Assembly: GCF_018785315.1 (NCBI RefSeq)
Contig: NZ_WQPN01000008.1
Coordinates: forward strand, 1-64,000
Direction: 5' to 3'
Length of the DNA stretch: 64,000 nt
From: Clostridium sp. MCC353
GTDB taxonomy: Bacteria; Bacillota; Clostridia; Lachnospirales; Lachnospiraceae
The position numbers and the translations under genes were made by a program. Position 1 is the stretch's first letter. Every line of letters starts with the position of its first letter. The notes under the pieces were generated by a model that searched no databases, was not told where the DNA came from, and saw nothing but the letters and a program-made list of their open reading frames with translations. This document shows positions 14,395-22,461 of the stretch, one piece after another.

Positions 14395-16278
14395 ATGGAT
14401 GGATTTATGATACGGCTTCTTAATATGAGTTTTACAGCCGGCTGCGCCTGCCTGCTGGTGATAGTGCTGCGCGTGCTGATTAGGCGGCTGCCTAAGATAT
14501 ATTCTTATGCGTTATGGGGAATTGTTTTGTTCCGGTTTTTGTGCCCATTTACATTGGAGACGGCGGTGAGCCTGCTTCCGGTCAATCCGGAAACGGTCGG
14601 GAGCGGAATCATCTATGACAGGACGCCGTCCGTTCATTCGGGAGTGGTGTGGTTTGATAATTCCGTCAATCAGGTTTTGAAGCAGACGATGACGCCTGCA
14701 GGCGAGGCGGTTTCCGCCAATCCGGTCCAGATTGCCCTGTTTGTATGTGGGATCATATGGCTTGCGGGGGCCGCCGGATTTGCGGCCTATCATCTCATTT
14801 CCTATCTCTGCCTGAGAAGGAAACTGAAAGACGCGGTGAAATTGAAACGCAGGATATTCGCTTCTGAGAAGATCAGCAGTCCTTTTGCCATGGGAATTTT
14901 TAACCCCAGGATCTATCTGCCCTACGGACTGAGCAAGGCGGAGGAAAAATGCATCGTGGCCCATGAATGGGTGCACATAAGGCGGAGGGACGGCCTGGTA
15001 AAGATGCTGGGCATGCTGGTTCTGACCATCCATTGGTTTAATCCGATGGCCTGGATCGGCATTTCCCTGATGTGTAAGGACATGGAGATGGCGTGCGATG
15101 AGACGGCGTTGAAACACCTGGGAATGGGAGAACGCCAGCAGTACACCATGACTTTGTTCAATGTATCCCTCAAACACAGCGGTCTGCTTCTGCCAACCGC
15201 TTTCGGGGAAAGCAATACGAAGATCAGGATTAAAAATATTTTATCCTATAAAAAACCGGCTGTGTGGATGAGCGCCTGCGCCGTGATTATTTTAGTCATT
15301 TCGGCTGTTACGCTGATGACAAATCCCAAAAGGGAGAAGATGGGCCAAGAAGGACCTGTTGATCCCGTAATGGCTGCTTCTGAGGAAGACAACGGCGCAA
15401 TGGCTGTCAGCATCATCGGCGGCTCCGACGGGCCTACCAGCATTTTCCTGGCGGGAAAGCTGGGCGATGGGAATGGGGAGGACGGAGGCGCTGAGGGCGG
15501 AACCATTATGGAACTGCCTGTGGACTATCTGGATATCGGTGAGGAGCGGACGCCGGCGGCAATCGGCAAGTCGGACAACGGCGCCTGGATGATTTATGGG
15601 GATTTCGGTTTTTATTACTTTGAGAGGCAGGATGATGTGTGGCGTCCCATGCCGTTTTTAAAGGGGAAAGACCTGGATTACGTCAGGGAATTTTTGAATG
15701 AACTGAGGGAACAGGATAAACCGGCGGATGCCGGATATCTGGCGGAGCAGGGCTTTTCGGGAAAAGGCCTGAGCAGTATGGGGATCGTGACGTATGATGT
15801 GAAGGAAATGGAAGACAAAACGGTGGCGGTGCTGGGATCATTTTCCGATTCGGCTATATTATCCGATCTTTTTTTCGGGCTGTATGATCCGGCGGCGGGA
15901 ACTTTAACCCAGGTTTATCCATTTGGCGGCGATGGGAAGACGATTGTAAATGAAAAAGGCAGAATTTCGTACCGCCGTTACCTGTTTTCTGATGAAGGCT
16001 GGGATTATTTTATCCGCACGCCGGCAACAATGCTGGATTTCGAAGGTTCAGAGCCGGTGGAAGGAAGGATGGAACTGGTTCGTTTTGCAGACGGTGAGGC
16101 GGAGGTTTTAGACAACCTGTTCTGTCTGCGGGATCTGGAGAGCGGCGTCCGGTTTGACCAGGGATTTATCGTCTATCAGGCGGCCCGGGAGGGCACGAAA
16201 GCGGGATTTGAGCAGTTGGTTACAGTCAAACTCTCTTTTGACGGAAGCAGCAGGAGCGTTGTGGAGGGGAACCAGTAG
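14395..16278 (+). CDS. M56-family (BlaR1-like) membrane sensor peptidase
   Basis: This 627-residue protein has an N-terminal set of hydrophobic helices and the zinc peptidase motif HEWVH (H190, E191, H194) with a downstream glutamate in MEMACDETAL. A further membrane helix lies around residues 298-312. The roughly 310-residue extracellular part does not look like the penicillin-binding sensor of true BlaR1. Residues about 336-355 contain SIIGGSDGPTSIFLAGKL, a motif known from the beta subunit of sodium-pumping decarboxylases. The rest is WG- and FY-rich and not recognised. The ligand is unknown. It should inactivate the upstream BlaI repressor on sensing. Confidence 0.88.
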   Translation: MDGFMIRLLNMSFTAGCACLLVIVLRVLIRRLPKIYSYALWGIVLFRFLCPFTLETAVSLLPVNPETVGSGIIYDRTPSVHSGVVWFDNSVNQVLKQTMTPAGEAVSANPVQIALFVCGIIWLAGAAGFAAYHLISYLCLRRKLKDAVKLKRRIFASEKISSPFAMGIFNPRIYLPYGLSKAEEKCIVAHEWVHIRRRDGLVKMLGMLVLTIHWFNPMAWIGISLMCKDMEMACDETALKHLGMGERQQYTMTLFNVSLKHSGLLLPTAFGESNTKIRIKNILSYKKPAVWMSACAVIILVISAVTLMTNPKREKMGQEGPVDPVMAASEEDNGAMAVSIIGGSDGPTSIFLAGKLGDGNGEDGGAEGGTIMELPVDYLDIGEERTPAAIGKSDNGAWMIYGDFGFYYFERQDDVWRPMPFLKGKDLDYVREFLNELREQDKPADAGYLAEQGFSGKGLSSMGIVTYDVKEMEDKTVAVLGSFSDSAILSDLFFGLYDPAAGTLTQVYPFGGDGKTIVNEKGRISYRRYLFSDEGWDYFIRTPATMLDFEGSEPVEGRMELVRFADGEAEVLDNLFCLRDLESGVRFDQGFIVYQAAREGTKAGFEQLVTVKLSFDGSSRSVVEGNQ

Positions 16279-16458
16279 ATGGTAACCAGGAAACGGTAAC
16301 CGTTGAATGGGAATCAGTGGATGCCCGGAAACTTACATAAGATAAAGTGATGAATTTGATCAATATTATATATTTGTACAGAATGCCCCCGATGTGCTAC
16401 TATTATTCTATAAAAACACAGCACAATGCATGAAAATACATGCGGAATCGAGGGTAAA

Positions 16459-17574
16459 ATGATTTGGTATCCAAAAAATTACAGTTTAAAACCGCCAAAA
16501 GCGGACGAGAGATGGATTTTTAAAAAAGCAGATCAGGCTATGGAAGAGCCGGTGCCTCATATTACGGATATTGTGTCGGATAAAAGTGAAGGCGGTCCTC
16601 ATGACTATTATTCAAATGGGGATTACTGGTGGCCCAATCCGGATACCCCGGACGGCCTGCCTTACGTACACCGGGACGGCCAGACCAACCCGGATAATTT
16701 CAACGGACACCGGGTGATGCTCAGGCATATGCGGACCAATGTGGTGTTTTTGACCGCGGCATATGAACTGAGTAAGGACAGGATCTATTCAGACCGCGCA
16801 TCCCGCATTTTAAAAGAATTTTTCCTGGACGAAGAGACGAAAATGAACCCGAACCTGAACTACGCCCAGGCCCTTCTGGGAATCTGTCCGGGACGGGGGA
16901 TCGGGATCATAGACACCCTCCATCTGGTGGATGTGGTGTTTGCGGTTCAGCGTCTGAAAAAACTGGACGCGGTGACGGATGATATGTACCGGGAACTGCA
17001 GAAGTGGTTCGCTTCCTATCTGGGATGGATGCTGACCAGCGCCAATGGAATTAAGGAGATGAATGCCGACAATAACCACGGCGTCTGCTTTTTTGTCCAG
17101 GCAGCGGCATTTGCCCTCTTTACGGACAATGAAAGGATCGTGGATTTCTGCCGGGATTATTATAAAAACGGCCTCATGAAGCAGATGGCCCCGGACGGTT
17201 CGTTCCCACGGGAGCTGGGCAGGACCAAACCGTATAATTATTCCATCTTTGTGGTTGATAATATGGTGTCGCTCTGTCAGATACTTTCCAAGCCGGACGA
17301 CGATTTGTGGGAATTTACCCTTTCCGACGGCAGAGGCATCAAAATGGGCCTGGATTTCATCACCCCCTACATCCTGGACAAGGGCGTCTGGCCTTATCCG
17401 CCGGATGTGATGCATTATGACGCATTTCCGGCCAGAGCTTCTTTCATGGTATTTGCCGGATGCAGGCTGGGAAGACAGGAGCTTTTGGATCTGTATGAAA
17501 GTCTGCCCATTGAGCCGGAAGACGAAGAAGCCCGCCGCAATATTGCGGTGCGCCTGCCGGATTTATGGATGTAA
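16459..17574 (+). CDS. Alginate-lyase-family (PL5-like) polysaccharide lyase
   Basis: This 371-residue protein resembles the alginate lyase family (PF05426) with an (alpha/alpha) toroid. Typical segments are GDYWWPNPDTPDGLPYV, LNYAQALLGICPGRGIGIIDT and the catalytic-region motif NNHGVCFFVQAAA, then RELGRTKPYNYSIF. There is no signal peptide, so it acts on imported oligosaccharide. I chose ATG 16459, which follows CGAGGG; ATG 16426 lacks a ribosome site. It stands alone between the sensor pair and a terminator. The true substrate may be another uronic-acid glycan. Confidence 0.75.
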   Translation: MIWYPKNYSLKPPKADERWIFKKADQAMEEPVPHITDIVSDKSEGGPHDYYSNGDYWWPNPDTPDGLPYVHRDGQTNPDNFNGHRVMLRHMRTNVVFLTAAYELSKDRIYSDRASRILKEFFLDEETKMNPNLNYAQALLGICPGRGIGIIDTLHLVDVVFAVQRLKKLDAVTDDMYRELQKWFASYLGWMLTSANGIKEMNADNNHGVCFFVQAAAFALFTDNERIVDFCRDYYKNGLMKQMAPDGSFPRELGRTKPYNYSIFVVDNMVSLCQILSKPDDDLWEFTLSDGRGIKMGLDFITPYILDKGVWPYPPDVMHYDAFPARASFMVFAGCRLGRQELLDLYESLPIEPEDEEARRNIAVRLPDLWM

Positions 17575-17608
17575 ATAAAGAAAAACGTTAATAAAGTTTA
17601 AGACTTTA

Positions 17609-17639
17609 TCCCGGTGCCGCCGTGTACACCGGGATTTTT
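17609..17639 (+). terminator. Intrinsic terminator after the lyase gene
   Basis: TCCCGGTG (17609-17616) pairs with CACCGGGA (17627-17634), followed by TTTTT. Confidence 0.85.
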
Positions 17640-17717
17640 CTATTGTATAATAAAAGCGTCAGGGCATTCGGGAGATCGGAGCATGTATGAGGATGCTTGG
17701 CGGGAAGGGGAGGCACG

Positions 17718-18221
17718 ATGGGGGAGAAAAAGGTAAATGAACCGGTAAAATTGACTTCTGCTGCAACCAGAGTGGAAGCGGAAATGATCGAAAGCATGTT
17801 GGAGGAGTGCCAAATCCCCTGCTTTATAAAGGATTTGGAATCCGGCGGCTACATGAATATCTATATGGGATACTCTGTTTTCGGCAGCGAAATCTATGTG
17901 AGGGGCAGCGACCTGGAGGCGGCAAAGGCCCTTTTGAGCGGACAGGAGCAGCAGACAGGCTGGGAAATGGAGGCCGGGGACGATGGAAACAGCGGATGCG
18001 GCGGTTTTGGTGCGGATGAGATCAGCGGGGAACCGGATGAAGGGGAAGACGCAGGAGCGGAAGAGGATGAGGGATGGGATGCCGGATCGGATGAGATCAG
18101 CGGCGAGGACATTTACCGTTCCAAGAGGAGGGCTGTGCAGATAATTGTGGGACTTATAATTATGGCTGCGGCCGTCAGCACCATTTTATGTGCTGCACTG
18201 CGGTTTGTGGTGGTGAATTGA
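17718..18221 (+). CDS. DUF2007-like protein with C-terminal membrane helix
   Basis: This 167-residue protein has an N-terminal domain of the DUF2007 'putative signal transducing protein' type (VKLTSAATRVEAEMIESMLEECQIPCFIKD, then VFGSEIYVRGSDLEAAKALL). A strongly acidic low-complexity linker (about residues 85-138) and one C-terminal transmembrane helix follow. ATG 17718 has GGGGAGG upstream. The family is widespread and its role is not established. The linker repeats DEISGE twice. Confidence 0.7.
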   Translation: MGEKKVNEPVKLTSAATRVEAEMIESMLEECQIPCFIKDLESGGYMNIYMGYSVFGSEIYVRGSDLEAAKALLSGQEQQTGWEMEAGDDGNSGCGGFGADEISGEPDEGEDAGAEEDEGWDAGSDEISGEDIYRSKRRAVQIIVGLIIMAAAVSTILCAALRFVVVN

Positions 18222-18430
18222 AAATGCACAGACAGGATTTATATAGGTAAAGACAGGGCGGGCTATGTAACCTGAATTCGGGGCAAATATACCGCAAAGT
18301 GGGACGTGCAGATGGCGGAAATGAATTTTCAAACACGCTCTAGCCCGGTCAGAACAGGAAAATTAAACTCCGGAAACAATTGCAGGAAGATGGAGTAAAA
18401 TTAATAAAGATAAAAGAAGAGGAGAATCAA

Positions 18431-19108
18431 ATGAAGTACGAAATCATAGGAAATATTTTACCGGCAGTGGAGCTGAGCCTTCAGCCAGGAGAAGCTATCT
18501 GCACACAATCCGGCGGAATGGCATGGATGAGCGACGGATTCCAGTTGGAATCCAATGTAAAAGGGGGATTGATGAAAGGGTTTGGAAGAATGCTCTCAGG
18601 GGAATCCCTGTTCATGGCTACCTATACGGCTACCAGGCCGGATTCCCAGATCGCATTTGCGTCCACGGTTCCGGGAACGATTCTGGCGGTCGATGTTTCA
18701 GCCCATAAGCTGATCTGCCAGAAGGGGGCGTTTCTGTGTGCGGAGACCAGCGTAGAGCTGAAGACCGCATTCACCAAGAAGATTTCCGGCGGCTTTTTCG
18801 GCGGCGAAGGATTTATCTTACAGGAGCTGGATGGAACGGGCACCGCATTTCTGGAAGTGGACGGCGACGTGATTGAGAAAGAGCTGGCCCCCGGCGAAGT
18901 GTTTAAGGTGGATACGGGAAATGTATTCGCTTTTGAAAAAGGGATCCGATATGAAGTGGAAATGATTAAGGGGATTAAGAATGTGCTGTTTGGCGGCGAA
19001 GGCTTATTCCTCACCAAGCTGACGGGGCCGGGGAGAATTTATCTCCAGACTATGAATTTTGCGGAGTTTACCGGAAAAATTGCCAGTGGGATTCCGTCAA
19101 AGAGCTAG
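18431..19108 (+). CDS. TIGR00266/AIM24-family protein
   Basis: This 225-residue soluble protein fits the AIM24 / TIGR00266 family of beta-sandwich proteins. Visible family features are MAWMSDGFQLES, GGLMKGFGRMLSGESLFMATYTA, FVS-type APGTILAVD-like text (VPGTILAVDVSAHKL) and the glycine-rich GEGFILQELDGTGTAFLEVDG with GEGLFLTKLTGPG near the end. ATG 18431 follows AGAGGAG; the frame extends upstream to 18380 without a ribosome site. Function in bacteria is poorly defined. Confidence 0.85.
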   Translation: MKYEIIGNILPAVELSLQPGEAICTQSGGMAWMSDGFQLESNVKGGLMKGFGRMLSGESLFMATYTATRPDSQIAFASTVPGTILAVDVSAHKLICQKGAFLCAETSVELKTAFTKKISGGFFGGEGFILQELDGTGTAFLEVDGDVIEKELAPGEVFKVDTGNVFAFEKGIRYEVEMIKGIKNVLFGGEGLFLTKLTGPGRIYLQTMNFAEFTGKIASGIPSKS

Positions 19109-19111
19109 GGG

Positions 19112-19173
19112 GAGTATTTGTTAAGGATATTATTTGTTAAGGACAGTATTTATTTAGGATAGTATTTATCAGG
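19112..19173 (+). repeat. Four degenerate 14- to 16-bp direct repeats
   Basis: Units such as GATATTATTTGTTAAG and GACAGTATTTATTTAG follow one another directly after the AIM24-like gene. The rest of 19174-19330 is AT-rich with no gene, promoter or hairpin that I can support. Confidence 0.5.
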
Positions 19174-19330
19174 GAATGCATTTGTTAGAGATAAAATGTG
19201 TTAGAAACTGCATTTTTAATTAATTTGGAATAGAAATGTGGGCAGGAATAGAAATGCGGAGCCGGAGAAATAAAAGCGGATTCGATTCGTCTAAAAACGT
19301 AATCGGAATCGGGTACGCAGAGGGGAAAAG

Positions 19331-19430
19331 AGACAGGCCGGTGTCGCTGAGAGGTGAAGGTTTTATGAACTTCAACTCTCAGGGGCGCTGTGTAAACTGA
19401 ATTTGAGTTCAGTTTGCGCCTGTCTTTTTT
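19331..19430 (+). ncRNA. Three-way-junction structured RNA ending in a terminator
   Basis: The outer stem AGACAGGC (19331-19338) pairs with GCCTGTCT (19418-19425) and runs straight into a T-run. Inside, CTGAGAG (19347-19353) pairs with CTCTCAG (19376-19382), extended by TGAAG with CTTCA. AAACTGAA (19394-19401) pairs with TTCAGTTT (19408-19415). The element sits upstream of the promoter at 19528, so it may belong to the preceding transcript. Alternatively it is a separate small RNA or a riboswitch-like attenuator. It does not match the riboswitch classes I can recall. CTCTCAGG resembles part of a glycine aptamer, but the rest does not. Confidence 0.5.
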
Positions 19431-19527
19431 GTTTCTGTAAACCTGGATTGGCTTATGCCGTTATTCCCTTCGCCTGAGTTCGCGAAAAAGATATTAAAAG
19501 ATTTATGAATGAGTATTGCAAAAAACA

Positions 19528-19556
19528 TTGACATATACGAATGATAACGATAATAT
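19528..19556 (+). promoter_or_regulatory. Promoter with ACGA-rich operator (UroD gene)
   Basis: TTGACA (19528-19533), a 17-nt spacer and TAATAT (19551-19556). The spacer reads TATACGAATGATAACGA, closely like the spacer of the sulfatase promoter at 25735. Confidence 0.7.
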
Positions 19557-19598
19557 AAAATTAATAACACAAGCGTTTTTTAGCGAAAGGAGTAAAAA

Positions 19599-20615
19599 AT
19601 GAACTCAAAAGAACGTATTCAATCCCTTCTGGACGGAAAACAACCTGATATGGTTCCGGTTTTTCCTAAAATCAGTTTTGCGACGATCAATGCGGTGCCA
19701 GGAATGGATTTTCATGATTATACGACCGATCCTGAACATATGGCCAATGCTATTATTTCATCTGCCGTGAAGTTCGGTTATGATGCGGTGGGCATTACCA
19801 CCGATATTGCCAATGAAGGAATGGCTCTGGGAAGCCAATATGAGCGGCCTGGGGACCGGCCTTCAAAAATGGTACGCTACCTGATGGATTCTCTTGACGA
19901 TTATGAGCGGGTTGTGATGGCCGACCCCATGGACAGAGAGCCAGCTAGAACCATCATACGGGCAACGGAGCTGGTGAAAAAGGAGATAGGAGATCAAATT
20001 TACATCACTTCCTGGTGCAACGGGCCGTTAAATGTGGCGAGCCAGCTTGTACCCTTGGAAGAGGTTCTGATCGGCATGATCGATGATCCGGATACCCTGC
20101 ATCTGCTGTTGGAAAGGTGCCTGCAGTTTTCCATGAGATATGCAAAAATGCTTGTAGAAGCCGGGGCGGACGCGGTTTCATTCGGACATGCCATGGCATC
20201 CTGCACGGTCATTTCGAGGGACCGGTACAGGGAATTTGCCCTTCCGTATGAAAAGCGGCTGGTTCAGGCAATTCACGAGGCCGGAGGAAAGGCCATAACC
20301 CATATCTGCGGAAATATCCAGCCAATCATATCTGATGTGGATACCAATGGAAGTGATATTATTGATTTCGATCATTTATGCGATCCTGCTGCAATCCTTC
20401 AGTCGTCCACCAGGATCGTCAGAGGCAACTTAGATCCGGCGCTGTTTTCCAACGGCACGCCGGAGGAAGTTTACCAGGAGACGGCCAGGGTTGTGGAACT
20501 CTGCAAAGGCAGCAGGAGGTTTATTTTGGGCAGCGGATGTGAGATTACGGAATCGGCGCCGGATGCGAATATCCGTGCATTTGTTCAGGCCGGAAGGGAT
20601 TATGGGAAGTATTAA
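19599..20615 (+). CDS. UroD-family methyltransferase with complete zinc site
   Basis: This 338-residue protein belongs to the UroD/MtaA/CmuA branch. It has the N-terminal ERIQSLLDGKQPDMVPVFPKI and the zinc-ligand pattern H235-x-C237 (THICGN) with a distal C314 (GSGCEI). This H-x-C...C arrangement is known in cobamide-dependent methyltransferases such as MtaA. A corrinoid partner protein is not encoded in the window. The ribosome site is GCGAAAGGAG. The tctCBA cluster follows from its own promoter. The reaction is probably methyl transfer to or from a cofactor or thiol; the substrate is unknown. Confidence 0.82.
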   Translation: MNSKERIQSLLDGKQPDMVPVFPKISFATINAVPGMDFHDYTTDPEHMANAIISSAVKFGYDAVGITTDIANEGMALGSQYERPGDRPSKMVRYLMDSLDDYERVVMADPMDREPARTIIRATELVKKEIGDQIYITSWCNGPLNVASQLVPLEEVLIGMIDDPDTLHLLLERCLQFSMRYAKMLVEAGADAVSFGHAMASCTVISRDRYREFALPYEKRLVQAIHEAGGKAITHICGNIQPIISDVDTNGSDIIDFDHLCDPAAILQSSTRIVRGNLDPALFSNGTPEEVYQETARVVELCKGSRRFILGSGCEITESAPDANIRAFVQAGRDYGKY

Positions 20616-20687
20616 TAAAAATAGCTGTGTTCACACTCCGCCGCCGTCAAAGCCGCCAGAGGGGGCCGCGGACAGCAACAAATAAAG

Positions 20688-20701
20688 TGTTCATATGAAC
20701 A
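20688..20701. promoter_or_regulatory. Perfect palindrome TGTTCATATGAACA
   Basis: A 14-bp perfect inverted repeat lies 8 bp before the -35 box of the tctC promoter. It contains the GTTCAT half-site also seen at 5721 and 13897. It is a likely operator. Confidence 0.5.
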
Positions 20702-20709
20702 TAAAAAGC

Positions 20710-20738
20710 TTGACAAAATGACAATATAATGTTAATAT
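20710..20738 (+). promoter_or_regulatory. Promoter of the first tctCBA operon
   Basis: TTGACA (20710-20715), a 17-nt spacer and TAATAT (20733-20738). Directly downstream is ACGATTAACGAAC, similar to the motif in the promoters at 19528 and 25735. Confidence 0.7.
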
Positions 20739-20817
20739 ACGATTAACGAACAACAAAAATAAATAAAACATTCATAAAACTTATGCGGGTGAATGAAAAC
20801 GTATGGAGGGAAAGTAA

Positions 20818-21924
20818 ATGAAGAAAAGAAGTTTGTTATTTATGTTAGGAACGGTCATGATGGTATCGCTGGCTGGGTGCAGTTCAGGCGGAAGCAAACC
20901 TGCGGAAACTCCGGCTAAGACAGAGGCGGCTAAGACGGAAGCGGCTAAAACAGAAGCCGCCAAAGGGGAAGAAAGCAAAACAGAGGCGGCCAAAGCGGAG
21001 GGAAACCAGGCAGAGGCAGGCGGTGACAGCGCAGGGGCATTTAAACCTACAAAAGACGTGAATTTTGTGGTGGGATTTGACGCAGGCGGTTCGGCGGACA
21101 TTCCGGCCAGAATTGTGGCAAAATATATGTCCCAGTATGCAGGCGTTAATATCACGGTCAGCAATGTGGTTGGTTCCAGCGGACGTGTGGCGGCAAACCA
21201 GGTGAGATCCACAGATCCGGACGGTTACACCCTTCTTCACGTTCCGGTAGGTTACTATATGCAGGCGGCGCTTGGAAATGCAGACTTTACATATGAAGAT
21301 TTTGAACCGGTTACCATGTGGTGTGATTCCTGGGTAGGGCTTGTGGTGAGAGCGGACGCTCCTTACAGCACTTATGAAGAATTTATCGCCGCGGCGAAAG
21401 AGAATCCGGGAACCATTAAAGTCGGTTCCGTTTCAGGCACACTTCCACAGCTTGCGACCCTGGCAATTGTGGATAAAGAGGGCGTGGAATTTAATATGGT
21501 GGATATCGGTTCCAATAATAAGGCTACCGAGCTGCTGGGAAAACGGATCGATGCGTATATTGACGGCGTGGGACAGTTTAAACAGTATGTGGACAGCGGA
21601 GATTTCAAATGTCTGATGGCATTTGCACATGAAAATACAGAGATTCCTGGTTATGAGGGACTTCCGAGCGCTGAGAGCCTGGGATATACGGATTTTGATT
21701 ATCTGCTCCAGTCATTCGGCATGTGGGCTCCAAAAGGAACCGATCCGGCAGCGGTAGAATATTATGCAGACCTGGTGAAACAGGCGGCTGAAAACCCTGA
21801 CTGCATCGCGGAACTCAATGCGCTGGGATATGGCGCCAGATTCGATACGCCTGCAGATTATGCAAAAAATTGTGAAAATGTGCTGGAAGGAACAAAGAAA
21901 GCGGTTCAGGGACTTTTACAATAA
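20818..21924 (+). CDS. tctC: Tripartite tricarboxylate transporter binding lipoprotein (TctC/Bug)
   Basis: This 368-residue secreted lipoprotein has a signal peptide ending in the lipobox LAGC with C21. A linker with repeated KTEAA units (about residues 32-60) comes next, then a Bug-family binding domain with the typical FVVGFDAGGSADIPARIVAKY and VVGSSGRVAANQV segments. It captures an organic acid outside the cell for the TctAB permease. The next genes encode the small and large membrane subunits. The substrate cannot be read from sequence. Confidence 0.9.
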   Translation: MKKRSLLFMLGTVMMVSLAGCSSGGSKPAETPAKTEAAKTEAAKTEAAKGEESKTEAAKAEGNQAEAGGDSAGAFKPTKDVNFVVGFDAGGSADIPARIVAKYMSQYAGVNITVSNVVGSSGRVAANQVRSTDPDGYTLLHVPVGYYMQAALGNADFTYEDFEPVTMWCDSWVGLVVRADAPYSTYEEFIAAAKENPGTIKVGSVSGTLPQLATLAIVDKEGVEFNMVDIGSNNKATELLGKRIDAYIDGVGQFKQYVDSGDFKCLMAFAHENTEIPGYEGLPSAESLGYTDFDYLLQSFGMWAPKGTDPAAVEYYADLVKQAAENPDCIAELNALGYGARFDTPADYAKNCENVLEGTKKAVQGLLQ

Positions 21925-21963
21925 TTTATTACAGACAAAGACAGGATGTCTGATGGAGGACGT

Positions 21964-22443
21964 ATGGGGGAATTGATTTTTTTAGGAATATTGATGGCGG
22001 TGTGCGCTTACTTCTATACTTTGACATTCGGGTTTGCAGTCAGCATCCTGGATAAGTCGGGCGGAGCCGCGGTATTTCCAAGATTTGTAATAGTATTTCT
22101 TGCGGTATTTTTAGTGGTGCGGTTTATAACGGTTCTCAGGGAGAAACAGAAAAAGCCGTTTGCATTTAAAGAACTGTTTACGGGAATGCGCTTGTTCTTT
22201 TTTGCCTCGTTGGTTTGCTATATACTGGCGCTGAAGCATTTGGGATATATCATCTGTACACTGGCATTTCTTGCAGTGACGGTAAATGTGTTCTATTACA
22301 AGACAAAGGACGGCTGGGGGCCGGTGAAGTCAATTGTGCTTAGAAATGTTTTGCTGGCGGTATTCACGCTGACGATGAATTACTTTTTTGTCCGGATTCT
22401 GCATATCATGCTGCCGTCCGGATTTCTGCCCCAATTATTTTAA
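21964..22443 (+). CDS. tctB: Tripartite tricarboxylate transporter small subunit (TctB)
   Basis: This 159-residue membrane protein has four hydrophobic helices in the TctB arrangement. GGAGGA at 21955-21960 points to ATG 21964; ATG 21946 is in frame but has only a weak site. The gene lies between tctC and tctA. TctB is needed for transport with TctA, but its role is not fully known. Confidence 0.82.
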   Translation: MGELIFLGILMAVCAYFYTLTFGFAVSILDKSGGAAVFPRFVIVFLAVFLVVRFITVLREKQKKPFAFKELFTGMRLFFFASLVCYILALKHLGYIICTLAFLAVTVNVFYYKTKDGWGPVKSIVLRNVLLAVFTLTMNYFFVRILHIMLPSGFLPQLF

Positions 22444-22461
22444 AGGATATGAGGTGAATGT

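Noticed and set aside
19331-19430. Glycine riboswitch
   Set aside because: CTCTCAGG resembles part of the aptamer, but the CCGAAGG core and the tandem layout are missing.
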